64,000 nucleotides of DNA from Clostridiales bacterium. GTDB lineage: Bacteria > Bacillota > Clostridia > Christensenellales > Pumilibacteraceae. This document shows, piece after piece, positions 34,455 through 42,588 of this stretch (positions are counted from its first letter, which is position 1; each line of letters opens with the position of its first letter). The translations under genes were made by a program, and so were the position numbers. Below the pieces are notes generated by a model. It saw only the letters and a program-made list of their open reading frames with translations. It had not been told where the DNA came from and searched no databases. The DNA is taken from NCBI GenBank assembly GCA_022508485.1, contig JAFLVD010000001.1, positions 124,001-188,000 of the forward strand, written 5' to 3'.

Positions 34455-34808
34455 TTATCCGATGTACGCAAGTACGGTGCCGGTTTCTACGTTGTCGCCC
34501 TTTTTGACGGCATAAGTAATTACGCCGGATTCGACAGCGTTGATGTCGTTTTCCATTTTCATGGCTTCGAGAACAAGGATTTTTTCGTTCTTGTTAACGG
34601 TATCGCCGTCCTTATGCGCAAGGCTTAAAATAAGTCCGGGCATAGGCGACTTTATGGGCGTACCTGTCCCCGTCTTTTGCACGGTCGGCGCAGGCGCCGC
34701 AGGTGCGGACGCTTTTTCGACTATGGGCGCGGACGACGTGTCGCCGCCCACTTCCTCGACGTCTACCGAATACGATTTGCCGTTAACGACTACATTGAAT
34801 TTACGCAT
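34455..34808 (-). CDS. Biotin carboxyl carrier protein (transcarboxylase 1.3S-like)
   Basis: A 117-residue biotin carrier. The attachment motif EAMKMEN puts biotin on Lys84; the preceding KSPMPGLILSL and following GDNVETGTVLAYIG are typical. A short N-terminal segment (MRKFNVVVNGKSYSV) and an Ala/Pro linker match decarboxylase/transcarboxylase carriers. Probably shared by both carboxyltransferases in the cluster and by OadB. GGAGG precedes the ATG. Confidence 0.94.
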   Translation of the reverse strand: MRKFNVVVNGKSYSVDVEEVGGDTSSAPIVEKASAPAAPAPTVQKTGTGTPIKSPMPGLILSLAHKDGDTVNKNEKILVLEAMKMENDINAVESGVITYAVKKGDNVETGTVLAYIG

Positions 34809-34844
34809 GATATCCTCCGACTACTGAATGTATGTTTTACTTTA

Positions 34845-35189
34845 TTATTTACGCACTATTTTGCGAATTACAAACTCGGGTTTTTCGCTCTCGCCGCACT
34901 CTTCCGAAAGAATTACGGTTATCGCCGCGGTGATTGCCGCGACAATTTCGTCGTCGTTGTTTCTTTCGGGTACCGCCGACGGAACAAACTCCGGCTCGGG
35001 ATTTGGCTTTTCCTTTTTCTCGAACAGCTTATCTTTGCTTAACGCCTTAGTGCGGAATATTAAACCCGAAATCAAAAATATACCGACAAGAAGCGCAAGT
35101 ACGCCGAGTACTATTACAAATCCGATAACCGCGTACAGTGCGGCCGTCCCGATTGGAACGTCGGAAGCGCTTAAAAACGACAAGTTCAT
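34845..35189 (-). CDS. oadG: Na+-pump decarboxylase gamma subunit (OadG)
   Basis: A 114-residue protein with one N-terminal transmembrane segment (about 17-45), a Lys/Glu/Pro linker, and the C-terminal motif DDEIVAAITAAITVIL...FVIRKIVRK, typical of OadG/MmdD-like subunits that hold the complex together. Located between the carboxyltransferase and biotin-carrier genes. Confidence 0.85.
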   Translation of the reverse strand: MNLSFLSASDVPIGTAALYAVIGFVIVLGVLALLVGIFLISGLIFRTKALSKDKLFEKKEKPNPEPEFVPSAVPERNNDDEIVAAITAAITVILSEECGESEKPEFVIRKIVRK

Positions 35190-35192
35190 TTT

Positions 35193-36536
35193 TTACTCCA
35201 CATGCGCAAGTAGCGCCGCCACAAGATACGAGCGAGTATGATTAGGCTCGATCACGTTGTCGAAATAACCGCTTCGCGCAATGGTAAGCGCCGAGCAGTT
35301 CTCTTCGGAATACGCCGCGGCAAGCTTTTGCGCGGCTTTATCCTTGTTCTTAGCCGATTTAATCTCGTCGGCGTATAAAAGCCTTGCAGCCGCTTCCGAT
35401 TCGAGCGTTCCCACCTCGGCGGTATCCCAGGCGATTTTATACTCGGCAGGCGCTACGAGCGAGGTGTACGCCGAACCGATCGCTTTGCCTGTTACGACCG
35501 AGAAAATATCGCTGTCGAGAGTATTAACTCTGTAAATAAGATTGCTCATTTCGCGCATAACAGCGGCGTCGTCTGCGTTTATCTCGGTGCCGACGCTGTC
35601 CACAAGGAACACTACGGGAACTTCCGCGTTTTCGCATGTGTTTAAAAACTCGCTTATTTTAATACAGCCGTCGGCGGTTAATCTTCCGCCGTCCGAGCTC
35701 GAATCGATTGCGACAACGCCCACCGAAACGTCGGCAAGCGAAGCAAAGCCGGTAATTACTTCTTTGGTATAGCCGTCGCGCAAAGCGAAAAAGCTGTTTT
35801 TATCGAAAACTTCCTTAATAACCGCCGAAGCCGAAACGCCTGCTTTAAGCCCCTTGCATACGCGGTTGGGGTCGTCGCCCGTAGCGACGCCGTAAAACAC
35901 GCCGAGCATTTTTACAATAGTATCGCGGAGAGAGTCGCACTTATTGGTGGCGATACCTCTACTCATTAAGTCGTCGGCGGTGCCAACGGCAGTGTTACCC
36001 GTCTTTGCGGAAATAACGAGCGGCGACGCGGTTGCCGATTTTCCGTCCTTGCACACGATAACAAAATCGCTGAGACCGGCAACGTAAGAGCTCAGCCCGA
36101 AGTTGTTGCCTTTAATTAGGGTAATGACGGGAACCTCGCCGTAAGCGACGGTGTAAGCGCGAAGTATCGATGCGTACGCTTCGAGACATTCGATACCTTC
36201 CGCAAAGCGCGCGCCGGCGCTGTCCCAAACGGCTATAAGCGGCTTATCCATACGCACGGCGTTATTTATCGTGCGAGTTATCTTTTTTGCGTTAAGTGCG
36301 CCGACCGAGCCTTTAAGCACCGCCGGATTGGTCGCGAAAAGGCAAACGGGCGTGTCTTTAACGGTAGCGAAGCCGCTTACGACGCCCTCGCCGGGTGCAT
36401 CCGCGACGTCGTTTTCAGAACACATAAACGCGTCCGTTTCGACAAAGGACTTATCGTCGATAAACGAGCCGATAAAGCCTAAGATGTCCTTGTTTGCCGC
36501 GGCAAGCTTGGTCTTTTGGTTACGCAAAGTATCCAT
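35193..36536 (-). CDS. Divergent acyl-CoA carboxyltransferase-like protein (12S/MmdA-like)
   Basis: A 447-residue protein with the double crotonase-like fold of MmdA, PccB and transcarboxylase 12S. Recognisable motifs: SFVETDAF, GVVSGFAT, DSAGARFAEG (105-114; usually DSGGARIQEG), GKAIGSAY in the C-half and a typical end (RSGYFDNVIEPNHTRSYL). The N-half oxyanion motif, usually GPCAGGAVYSP, is replaced by IKGNNFGLSS (about 141-150). It is about 60-70 residues shorter than usual MmdA. First gene of the operon, with CGGAGG before the ATG. Substrate unclear; methylmalonyl-CoA is the obvious guess. Confidence 0.8.
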   Translation of the reverse strand: MDTLRNQKTKLAAANKDILGFIGSFIDDKSFVETDAFMCSENDVADAPGEGVVSGFATVKDTPVCLFATNPAVLKGSVGALNAKKITRTINNAVRMDKPLIAVWDSAGARFAEGIECLEAYASILRAYTVAYGEVPVITLIKGNNFGLSSYVAGLSDFVIVCKDGKSATASPLVISAKTGNTAVGTADDLMSRGIATNKCDSLRDTIVKMLGVFYGVATGDDPNRVCKGLKAGVSASAVIKEVFDKNSFFALRDGYTKEVITGFASLADVSVGVVAIDSSSDGGRLTADGCIKISEFLNTCENAEVPVVFLVDSVGTEINADDAAVMREMSNLIYRVNTLDSDIFSVVTGKAIGSAYTSLVAPAEYKIAWDTAEVGTLESEAAARLLYADEIKSAKNKDKAAQKLAAAYSEENCSALTIARSGYFDNVIEPNHTRSYLVAALLAHVE

Positions 36537-36597
36537 TGAATCCTCCGTATCCCGTACCCGAAAATAATTTCGCGGTAAAAGATTTAATACCTATTAC

Positions 36598-36626
36598 ATT
36601 ATAACACCGACTGATAAATTTTTCAA
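36598..36626 (-). promoter_or_regulatory. Promoter of the decarboxylase-to-ispH operon
   Basis: TTGAAA, 17-bp spacer, TATAAT on the minus strand, with a leader of about 55 nt before the carboxyltransferase ATG. The ten genes to 25932 have no other clear terminator between them. Confidence 0.8.
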
Positions 36627-36675
36627 CTTATTTATCGGTAAAATTATCCTTTTTTTAAGTTTAACGGATTATGTA

Positions 36676-37377
36676 TCAAAGCGACTTTAAGTACGCTATT
36701 TCCTCGGGTTTAAGATACCGCCATTCACCCCTTTTAAGTCCGCCAACTTTAAGATCGCCGATAGACACGCGCTTTAAAAAGCTGACAGATTTTCCGACCG
36801 CTTCGAGCATGTTTTTAATCTCGTGGTTTTTACCCTCGACAACGGTAACGGTAAGCTTTGTTTCGCCCTTTTCGAAGTCGACGACCTTTACCTCGGCAGG
36901 CGAATACTTAACGCCGCCGAACTCGACGCCACTCCTAAGCTTTTTAAGCTCTGCGTCCGATATTTCTCCCTCGATTCTAACCGAATACGTCTTTTTTACG
37001 GCGTTACGGGGGTGCATTATGACGTTTGCGAGGTCGCCGTCGTCCGTTAAAAGAAGAAGCCCTTCGGTGTCGTAATCGAGCCGACCGACCGGGTAAACGC
37101 GCGTTTTAACCTTGACAAAATCGAGGACAGTTTTTCTGCCCTTGTCGTCGCTCACGGTTGTAACGCAGCCCTTTGGCTTATTAAGCATTATATACGTCTT
37201 TTTTTCTTTAAGTGTTACGTAATGTCCGTCCACTTCGACAATATCGTAGTCGTTAACGTCTGTGGCAAGATCGGTAACTTTTTTACCGTTAACCTTAACC
37301 CTGCCGTCAAGGACGAGCTGCTCGCACTTTCTTCGGCTGTCAAGTCCGCAGCCGCTTAAATATTTATTTATTCTCAT
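36676..37377 (-). CDS. rluB: 23S rRNA/RsuA-family pseudouridine synthase
   Basis: Converts uridine to pseudouridine in rRNA. 233 residues: an N-terminal S4 RNA-binding domain (MRINKYLSGCGLDSRRKCEQLVLDGRV region) and a catalytic domain with the Asp motif GRLDYDTEGLLLLTDDG and a C-terminal GKNHEIKNMLEA-like motif (R replaced by K/E). Size and context (near scpAB and dacB) point to RluB rather than RsuA. A promoter lies upstream. Confidence 0.9.
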   Translation of the reverse strand: MRINKYLSGCGLDSRRKCEQLVLDGRVKVNGKKVTDLATDVNDYDIVEVDGHYVTLKEKKTYIMLNKPKGCVTTVSDDKGRKTVLDFVKVKTRVYPVGRLDYDTEGLLLLTDDGDLANVIMHPRNAVKKTYSVRIEGEISDAELKKLRSGVEFGGVKYSPAEVKVVDFEKGETKLTVTVVEGKNHEIKNMLEAVGKSVSFLKRVSIGDLKVGGLKRGEWRYLKPEEIAYLKSL

Positions 37378-37397
37378 AAAAAATCGACCCTGATATA

Positions 37398-37426
37398 ATC
37401 ATAGCCGATTTTTAAAAAAATTGCAA
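37398..37426 (-). promoter_or_regulatory. Promoter of rluB
   Basis: TTGCAA, 17-bp spacer, TATGAT on the minus strand, 20 bp before the rluB ATG. Confidence 0.6.
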
Positions 37427-37441
37427 GTATAATAAAGCTTT

Positions 37442-38275
37442 TTAATAAGATTGAGCGAAAGCTAAGTCCATCAGCCGCATACATTCCTCGAACATATCGC
37501 CGCAATTAAGCACCGTGCAAATATAACTCTTTCCGTCTCGCGTCGCCGACGATACGAGACACCGCCCGGCAGCTTTTGTATACCCGGTTTTTATTCCGTC
37601 TCCGCCTTCGTAGTTAAAGAGAATTTTATTCTTGTTGGGAAAATTTCTGTCGTAGTCGTGATTGTGATAAGGCGTTCTGTGCCTTTTTGCGCTAACGATA
37701 TCGCGGAAGGTTCGATTTTTCATCGCATAGTAAGAAATTGCGCATAAATCCTTTGCCGTCGTGTAGTGGTCGGGATTGTGCAATCCGTGCGGATTGGCAA
37801 AATGAGTGTTAATTGCACCGGCTTTTTGCGCCGTTTCGTTCATAAGCTTAACAAAGCCTTCCACACTGTCGCCTACTATTATAGCAAGTGCGGTCGCGCA
37901 GTCGTTTCCCGATTGAAGCATAAGCCCGTACAGTAAATCCCTTACGGACAGCATTTCTCCGCGTTGAAGATACAAGGACGAGCCTTCTACCCCTACCGCC
38001 TCGCTCGGCACCGCTATCGGCAAATCGAGATTGGTCCAATGCTCAAGCACAGTTATGGCGGTGCAAATCTTTGTCGTGCTCGCCGGGTACATCCTTTTGT
38101 CTCCGTTCTTTTGGAATATAAGCTCGCCGCTGTTTCCGTCGATAAGCGCCATACATGTCGCAGAGCTTTCCGTTTCGGGCTTTTCCGCAACGGACACGGA
38201 CGACGACGGCAAAAATACGGTAAACCCACACACAATTACAAGCAGAGAAACAAGTAACAGTTTTATAGGTCTCAT
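37442..38275 (-). CDS. D-alanyl-D-alanine carboxypeptidase (peptidase S11, short)
   Basis: Trims the stem peptide of peptidoglycan. 277 residues: an N-terminal signal peptide (about 1-32), the SxxK motif ASTTK, SGN in QSGND, and KTG in IKTGYT. The C-terminal all-beta domain typical of DacA/DacF is missing, as in the short DacB-like forms. Located after ytfJ by a 4-bp overlap; in this context it may act in the spore cortex, an inference from position. The other S11 gene in the window is at 53077-54237. Confidence 0.9.
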   Translation of the reverse strand: MRPIKLLLVSLLVIVCGFTVFLPSSSVSVAEKPETESSATCMALIDGNSGELIFQKNGDKRMYPASTTKICTAITVLEHWTNLDLPIAVPSEAVGVEGSSLYLQRGEMLSVRDLLYGLMLQSGNDCATALAIIVGDSVEGFVKLMNETAQKAGAINTHFANPHGLHNPDHYTTAKDLCAISYYAMKNRTFRDIVSAKRHRTPYHNHDYDRNFPNKNKILFNYEGGDGIKTGYTKAAGRCLVSSATRDGKSYICTVLNCGDMFEECMRLMDLAFAQSY

Positions 38276-38655
38276 TTCCGCCTTCCGAAAATCGAACCGA
38301 GTATACCGGGCACCGTCTCGACAATTTTATCGAATGTGTTTTTATTGTCTCCTACGTTTAGCATGCGCACCGTCCGTCCGTCGCAGATTAAAAAGCATAT
38401 CGGCGCAACCGACATTCCGGCGCCCGACGCCCCGGCAAACGGATAGTTGTTTGATTTTTGTCCGTACTCGCCACCGCCTGTTACTATGCCCACGCTTATT
38501 TTACTGACCGGGATAACGGTGGTGCCGTCCGGCATTACGATAGGCTGACCGACAATGGTATCGGTGTCGGTTAAGGAACGCATCTTTCCGAAAGTGCTGT
38601 CCATAATGCTTTCTATCGGATGTTCGCTTGTTTTTTCGGGTAACAAAGTATTCAT
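38272..38655 (-). CDS. ytfJ: Spore protein YtfJ (GerW family)
   Basis: A 127-residue protein of the GerW/YtfJ family, needed in Bacillus for germination linked to spore-cortex processes. Conserved blocks: MDSTFGKMRSLTDTDTIVGQPI, GTTVIPVSKISVG and the Gly-rich GGGEYG. No signal peptide. Gene order scpA-scpB-DUF2953-ytfJ-dacB matches many Clostridia. Confidence 0.9.
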   Translation of the reverse strand: MNTLLPEKTSEHPIESIMDSTFGKMRSLTDTDTIVGQPIVMPDGTTVIPVSKISVGIVTGGGEYGQKSNNYPFAGASGAGMSVAPICFLICDGRTVRMLNVGDNKNTFDKIVETVPGILGSIFGRRK

Positions 38656-38665
38656 ATAATTCTCC

Positions 38666-39208
38666 CTAAGTTTTGCTTACTGTAAGCGGCGCCGCGCTTG
38701 TCTTTTTTCGGACTCGAAGCGCGGATAATGCCGCATATATAATATCCGCAAGACAAAGCGAAATTATCCCACCGAAATCGAGGTAGAGCGTAGCGCGGTC
38801 GTACTCCGGCACAACTTCCGAATACTTTTGACAGTCGAAAAACGAACACGTAGCGTCGAACGCCGAATGTATCGACCCGTAGACAAGCGCAGTCGACGCG
38901 GCGTCCCCCGTCCCAACCCTGCATCTAAGACCCAAAGACCTGACTTCTATACGCTTTAAAAGCGCCATCACTGCGCGAGCGATATAGTTAAGTAACCGCC
39001 CTTTTATTTTTTCCGCGCTTTTCTTTACGTCGGTTGCCGTGTCAACTACTCTATTGTAGGTCGGGATATATTTGAATACCGTTATAAAAAACAGCTTAAC
39101 GGTTATAAAAGTATATTTTTCGTCGCTGTCGAAAACCGCTTCCAATCTAATAACGATACGCATAACCGAAATATGCAAAAACAAAACGGCTAAAACAATG
39201 TAAACCAT
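38666..39208 (-). CDS. DUF2953 membrane protein (YtfI-like)
   Basis: A 180-residue protein with an N-terminal transmembrane segment and a C-terminal hydrophobic segment, sitting between scpB and ytfJ where DUF2953 (YtfI-like) genes usually are; the central SLGLRCRVGTGDAASTALVYG.. motif fits that family. Function unknown. Its ATG lies in the loop of a 13-bp inverted repeat and has no Shine-Dalgarno, so the start is uncertain; an internal ATG about 16 codons in is an alternative but would cut the membrane segment. Confidence 0.75.
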   Translation of the reverse strand: MVYIVLAVLFLHISVMRIVIRLEAVFDSDEKYTFITVKLFFITVFKYIPTYNRVVDTATDVKKSAEKIKGRLLNYIARAVMALLKRIEVRSLGLRCRVGTGDAASTALVYGSIHSAFDATCSFFDCQKYSEVVPEYDRATLYLDFGGIISLCLADIIYAALSALRVRKKTSAAPLTVSKT

Positions 39209-39228
39209 ACACTTAGTTTTAGCCGTTT
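39184..39228 (-). terminator. Terminator-like inverted repeat over the start of the DUF2953 gene
   Basis: A perfect 13-bp stem AAACGGCTAAAAC / GTTTTAGCCGTTT with a 19-nt loop that contains the start codon at 39208. On the minus strand it is followed by a T-rich run (TTTTGTTTTT), as a terminator for scpAB would be. Confidence 0.65.
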
Positions 39229-39275
39229 ATTGTTAATTATGAATATTAGTTTAAATGCGTTGCGTTTTAAGATAC

Positions 39276-39968
39276 TTACTCGGCGTCGTTTGTTGCCGCC
39301 GCTTCCGATTGCGCGCCGTCCGGCTCGTCGCCCTCTATCATGACAACCTCTTCGCCTTCGAGGAAATCGGGATTTTCGGCGTTATCGGCAAAGTTGTAAA
39401 GGTGCTCTTCTTCCTCGCTCGGCACGCTTTCTTCTATCTCGCGTATTCTTTCCAAAAGCTCTTCGCGGCCGGGAAGCTGGGTAATATCCTCTATGCAAAA
39501 CCGCTTTAAAAACACGTCGGTAGTGCCGAAAAGCAGCGGCTTTCCGAGCGTATCTTTTCTGCCCACAATCTCGATAAGATTGTTTTTTAATAGCGCTTGA
39601 AGCGCATAATCGCAGTTTACGCCGCGAATATGCTCTACCTCCAGTCTTGTAACGGGCTGACGGTACGCTATTATTGAAAGCGTCTCCATAGCCGGAGTGG
39701 ACAACGCCTTTTCCTTAATGGGGTTAAGTACGCACGCGATTATATCGGCGTAATCGGGATTGCTCGCAAGCTGAAGTTGACCATTAAAGGACAGTAAGTG
39801 TATTCCGCTTTTTCCGCCGAATTTTTTTTGAAGGCGTTTTACCGCCGCGGTAACCTCGCTCTTTTGCAGTTCGAGCTGTTCGCAAATATCGCTTATTTTA
39901 AGGCTGTCGCCCGAAACGAACAACAAAGCTTCCAAAACCTCGTCGATTTTTTCTATTTTAACGTCCAT
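39276..39968 (-). CDS. scpB: Segregation and condensation protein ScpB
   Basis: Winged-helix partner of ScpA in the SMC condensin complex. 230 residues with VLEALLFVSGDSLKISDI near the N-terminus, AYRQPVTRLEVEHIRGVN, and FGTTDVFLKRF. The last about 50 residues are an acidic tail (EEEEHLY.., GEEVVMIEGDEPDG) beyond the usual about 190. Starts 2 bp after the scpA stop. Confidence 0.93.
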   Translation of the reverse strand: MDVKIEKIDEVLEALLFVSGDSLKISDICEQLELQKSEVTAAVKRLQKKFGGKSGIHLLSFNGQLQLASNPDYADIIACVLNPIKEKALSTPAMETLSIIAYRQPVTRLEVEHIRGVNCDYALQALLKNNLIEIVGRKDTLGKPLLFGTTDVFLKRFCIEDITQLPGREELLERIREIEESVPSEEEEHLYNFADNAENPDFLEGEEVVMIEGDEPDGAQSEAAATNDAE

Positions 39969-39970
39969 TT

Positions 39971-40753
39971 TTATTCATCTTCGGATTCCGAATCGGCTTC
40001 CTCTCTCCTTTTGGTAATGGTAATGGTGTCGAAAATATCGTGCTGTTCGGCACGCACGTATTGATTTTTAAGCAGCTCAAGTAGCGCCATAAACGTGGTA
40101 ACTATCTCGTTGAGAGTAAAGTCCTCGTCGAAAAGCTCGTCAAACGTTACGGATTCCGCACTGTCTACACGCATTTTTATGTAGTCCATTTTTTGCTCGA
40201 CGGTAAACGGATCGAGGTCGATTTTACGCGTTTTGAATAGCTTTTGCCTGGTGCCGAGCTTGTCGAACATGCGCCTTAACGCCTTAACAAGCCCGTCGGT
40301 CGTCATGTCTTTCAACACAAGCCGCGGCTGACCGACGGAATCGTCGGGTGCGCGGAAGTGCATGTTTAGCACCTCGTGTTCGCGTATTTTTTCCGCCGCT
40401 TCCTTGTAGAGCCGGTATTCCTCCAACTTCTGGATAAGCTCTGTTTTGGGATCGTCCTCGGGCGCAACGATTACCTCGGGACGAGGAAGAAGCGCGCGCG
40501 ATTTAATTTCGAGAAGCGTCGCCGCAACGACTATAAAGTCGGCGGCCTCGTCCATATCCAGCTCTTCCACCTGTTCCATGGCGGCAAGGTACTGCTCGGT
40601 TATATCCGAAATAAAAATATCCTCGATTTTTATTTTTGCGCGTTTAACTAGGTCGAGTAGCAAATCGAGCGGACCGTCGTAATTTTTAAGCACAACGTGG
40701 TAGCTTGCGGTCTGTTCCAGCGCTTCTTCTACGGATTTAAGCTGTTTTGCCAT
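39971..40753 (-). CDS. scpA: Segregation and condensation protein ScpA
   Basis: Kleisin subunit of the bacterial condensin. 260 residues: the N-terminal YDGPLDLLLDLVKRAKIKIEDIFISDITEQYL region is the ScpA signature, followed by DFIVVAATLLEIKSRALLPRPE, and a C-terminal winged helix (TFMALLELLKNQYVRAEQ). Located after a site-2 protease gene, as is common. Confidence 0.95.
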   Translation of the reverse strand: MAKQLKSVEEALEQTASYHVVLKNYDGPLDLLLDLVKRAKIKIEDIFISDITEQYLAAMEQVEELDMDEAADFIVVAATLLEIKSRALLPRPEVIVAPEDDPKTELIQKLEEYRLYKEAAEKIREHEVLNMHFRAPDDSVGQPRLVLKDMTTDGLVKALRRMFDKLGTRQKLFKTRKIDLDPFTVEQKMDYIKMRVDSAESVTFDELFDEDFTLNEIVTTFMALLELLKNQYVRAEQHDIFDTITITKRREEADSESEDE

Positions 40754-40754
40754 A

Positions 40755-41510
40755 TCAAATTACCCCCGGAATCATCAGCCGCCAGAAATTTATAAACAGA
40801 TTGTAGAGATTGCCGGCAAAAAAGCTTCTGTAAGTGCCGAGGATATCGAAGTATCTAAACCACGACGGTATCGGATATCTGCTCGCCATGCTTATAATAA
40901 GACTGAGTCCTATAAGTCCGTACAGAATGTATCTGCCGTTGACGCGCATAAACCTGCAAAACCTGTTATACGGCGAAGTAAACGATTCTATCATACGGTA
41001 GCCGTCAAGCGGAAATATAGGTAAAAGATTAAAAAACGCGAGCGACAGATTAAGACTTGCGAGAAGCTGAAAAAACGCTTTAAGGTAAACCAGCACGTTA
41101 TACGCCTGATCGGTCTTGACGTTAAACATGCCGTAAGAACACAGACTGTAAAAAAGCGTGGACAAAAACGCAATTATAATATTAGTCGCAATGCCGGCTA
41201 TGGCGACGGCAAAAAGTCCACGCTTATAGTGCTTAAAGTTACCGGGGTTTACCGGCACCGGCTTTGCGTAGCCGAAGCCCATTAAAAACATCATGATAAA
41301 ACCGATAAGGTCGAAATGTTTAACGGGGTTCATTGTAAGCCGACCGTTATACTTGGCAGTGGGGTCGCCGTTCCACAGCGCCACAAGCCCGTGCGCTATC
41401 TCGTGCGGAACAATAGCAAGGTACGCGGCGACAAGCGACATGAGTATCATAACAAAATACATTAAGGCGTTAGCGCCCGAGCTGTCGCCCAAAAGTAAGC
41501 CGAAAATCAT
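40755..41510 (-). CDS. Site-2 protease-like membrane protein (peptidase M50)
   Basis: A 251-residue membrane protein with the zinc motif HEIAH in a transmembrane helix and a C-terminal Asp motif NLLPIFPLDGYRM, the usual second ligand region. Several transmembrane segments. This short M50 type lies next to scpA in many Firmicutes; its substrate is unknown. The start is the ATG at 41510, with GGGGTG 6 nt upstream; a TTG further upstream is less likely. Confidence 0.9.
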   Translation of the reverse strand: MIFGLLLGDSSGANALMYFVMILMSLVAAYLAIVPHEIAHGLVALWNGDPTAKYNGRLTMNPVKHFDLIGFIMMFLMGFGYAKPVPVNPGNFKHYKRGLFAVAIAGIATNIIIAFLSTLFYSLCSYGMFNVKTDQAYNVLVYLKAFFQLLASLNLSLAFFNLLPIFPLDGYRMIESFTSPYNRFCRFMRVNGRYILYGLIGLSLIISMASRYPIPSWFRYFDILGTYRSFFAGNLYNLFINFWRLMIPGVI

Positions 41511-41654
41511 GCGCTCACCCCACAAAAAGAGAAAGCCGAGTATTTAATTGTCGCCGATATAATCATAAATGTAATAAATAAACACCCGTAATCAATTATT
41601 TACAAATCGTAAAGCCGTTTATACAGACAAAAACTTTCCGCCGTCAGATGTAGA

Positions 41655-41684
41655 AATATCGAGCGCGACGTCGTGCTCGATATT
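41655..41684. repeat. 30-nt near-perfect palindrome after yebC
   Basis: AATATCGAGC...GCTCGATATT with one G-T pair in the arms; the full arms give a stem of at least 12 bp. It lies in the 215-bp gap between yebC and the site-2 protease gene. T-runs are weak, so it may be a terminator or a protein-binding palindrome. No gene is seen elsewhere in the gap. Confidence 0.7.
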
Positions 41685-41725
41685 ATTTGTGCCTTTTCTC
41701 TTATGTGCCGATTGCGATTAAAAAA

Positions 41726-42469
41726 TTACTCTTCGTCGTCGTCCTCGGGAAGAAGCGCATTATGGTAAACGTCTTGAACGTCGTCGTCCTCGTCGAACAT
41801 GTCGAGAAGCCGCCTGATTTTAACTTCGGTTGCTTCGTCGACGTCGACCGTGGAGGAAGGAATACGCTTGGTTTCGGCGATAACGATATTCATACCGGCT
41901 TTTTCGAGTCCGGCTCTAACCGTGTCGAGCGCGGTCGGCGCGGTAAAGATGTAAAACTCGTCGTCGGACGAATCGAAGTCGTCCGCACCGAGGTCGAGCG
42001 CGACCATCATGACTTCCTCTTCGTCGTCGCCTGCCTTTCTTTCTACCGTAATCATGCCCTTTTGGTCGAACATGTACGAAACGCAGTTTGTGGTGCCGAG
42101 CGAGCCGCCGCATTTATCGAAAATATGTCTTACTGCCGCCGCGGTACGGTTTTTGTTGTCGGTAAGCGCCTCGACGATAACGGCAACTCCGCCCGGGCCG
42201 TAGCCCTCGTAAGTAATGGCGTCGTAAACGACGCTGCTTTCCTCGCCGCTCGCCTTTTTAATGGAACGCTGAATATTGTCGTTGGGCATGTTTGCCGCAC
42301 GGGCTTTGGCTATAACGTCGCGAAGCCTCGGATTGTTGTTGGGGTCCGGTCCGCCCGCCTTAACCGCAACCGCAAGCTCGCGGCCGATTTTGGTAAACAC
42401 GTTGGCGCGCGCGGCGTCCGTCTTGCCTTTTTGGCGTTTTATTGTTGCCCATTTGCTATGTCCTGACAT
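41726..42469 (-). CDS. yebC: YebC/PmpR-family protein
   Basis: A 247-residue member of the YebC family, proposed as transcriptional regulators and also linked to ribosome function at Pro-rich stretches. The N-terminal MSGHSKWATIKRQK motif, GPDPNNNPRLRD and YEGYGPGGVA are diagnostic. The acidic C-terminus (EDDDE) is typical of some members. GGAG precedes the ATG. Its own strong promoter lies upstream. Confidence 0.95.
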   Translation of the reverse strand: MSGHSKWATIKRQKGKTDAARANVFTKIGRELAVAVKAGGPDPNNNPRLRDVIAKARAANMPNDNIQRSIKKASGEESSVVYDAITYEGYGPGGVAVIVEALTDNKNRTAAAVRHIFDKCGGSLGTTNCVSYMFDQKGMITVERKAGDDEEEVMMVALDLGADDFDSSDDEFYIFTAPTALDTVRAGLEKAGMNIVIAETKRIPSSTVDVDEATEVKIRRLLDMFDEDDDVQDVYHNALLPEDDDEE

Positions 42470-42554
42470 GATTTTCTCCGACTATTTTATTTTAACGGAT
42501 AGTAAGGTTATTTGGCCGTACGCTCGATAACGCAATCCGTTTCGTAACTTTTTT

Positions 42555-42583
42555 ATTATACAACGGCAAAGCCGTTTTGTCAA
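42555..42583 (-). promoter_or_regulatory. Consensus promoter of yebC with palindromic spacer
   Basis: TTGACA, 17-bp spacer, TATAAT on the minus strand, a perfect sigma-A promoter. The spacer contains a perfect inverted repeat AACGGC-N3-GCCGTT (42562-42576), which may be an operator or part of a terminator for the RNA methyltransferase gene, which ends 6 bp upstream. Confidence 0.85.
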
Positions 42584-42588
42584 TTATT

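Noticed and set aside
41687..42466. A 259-codon plus-strand frame opposite yebC
   Set aside because: Shadow of a clear yebC gene.
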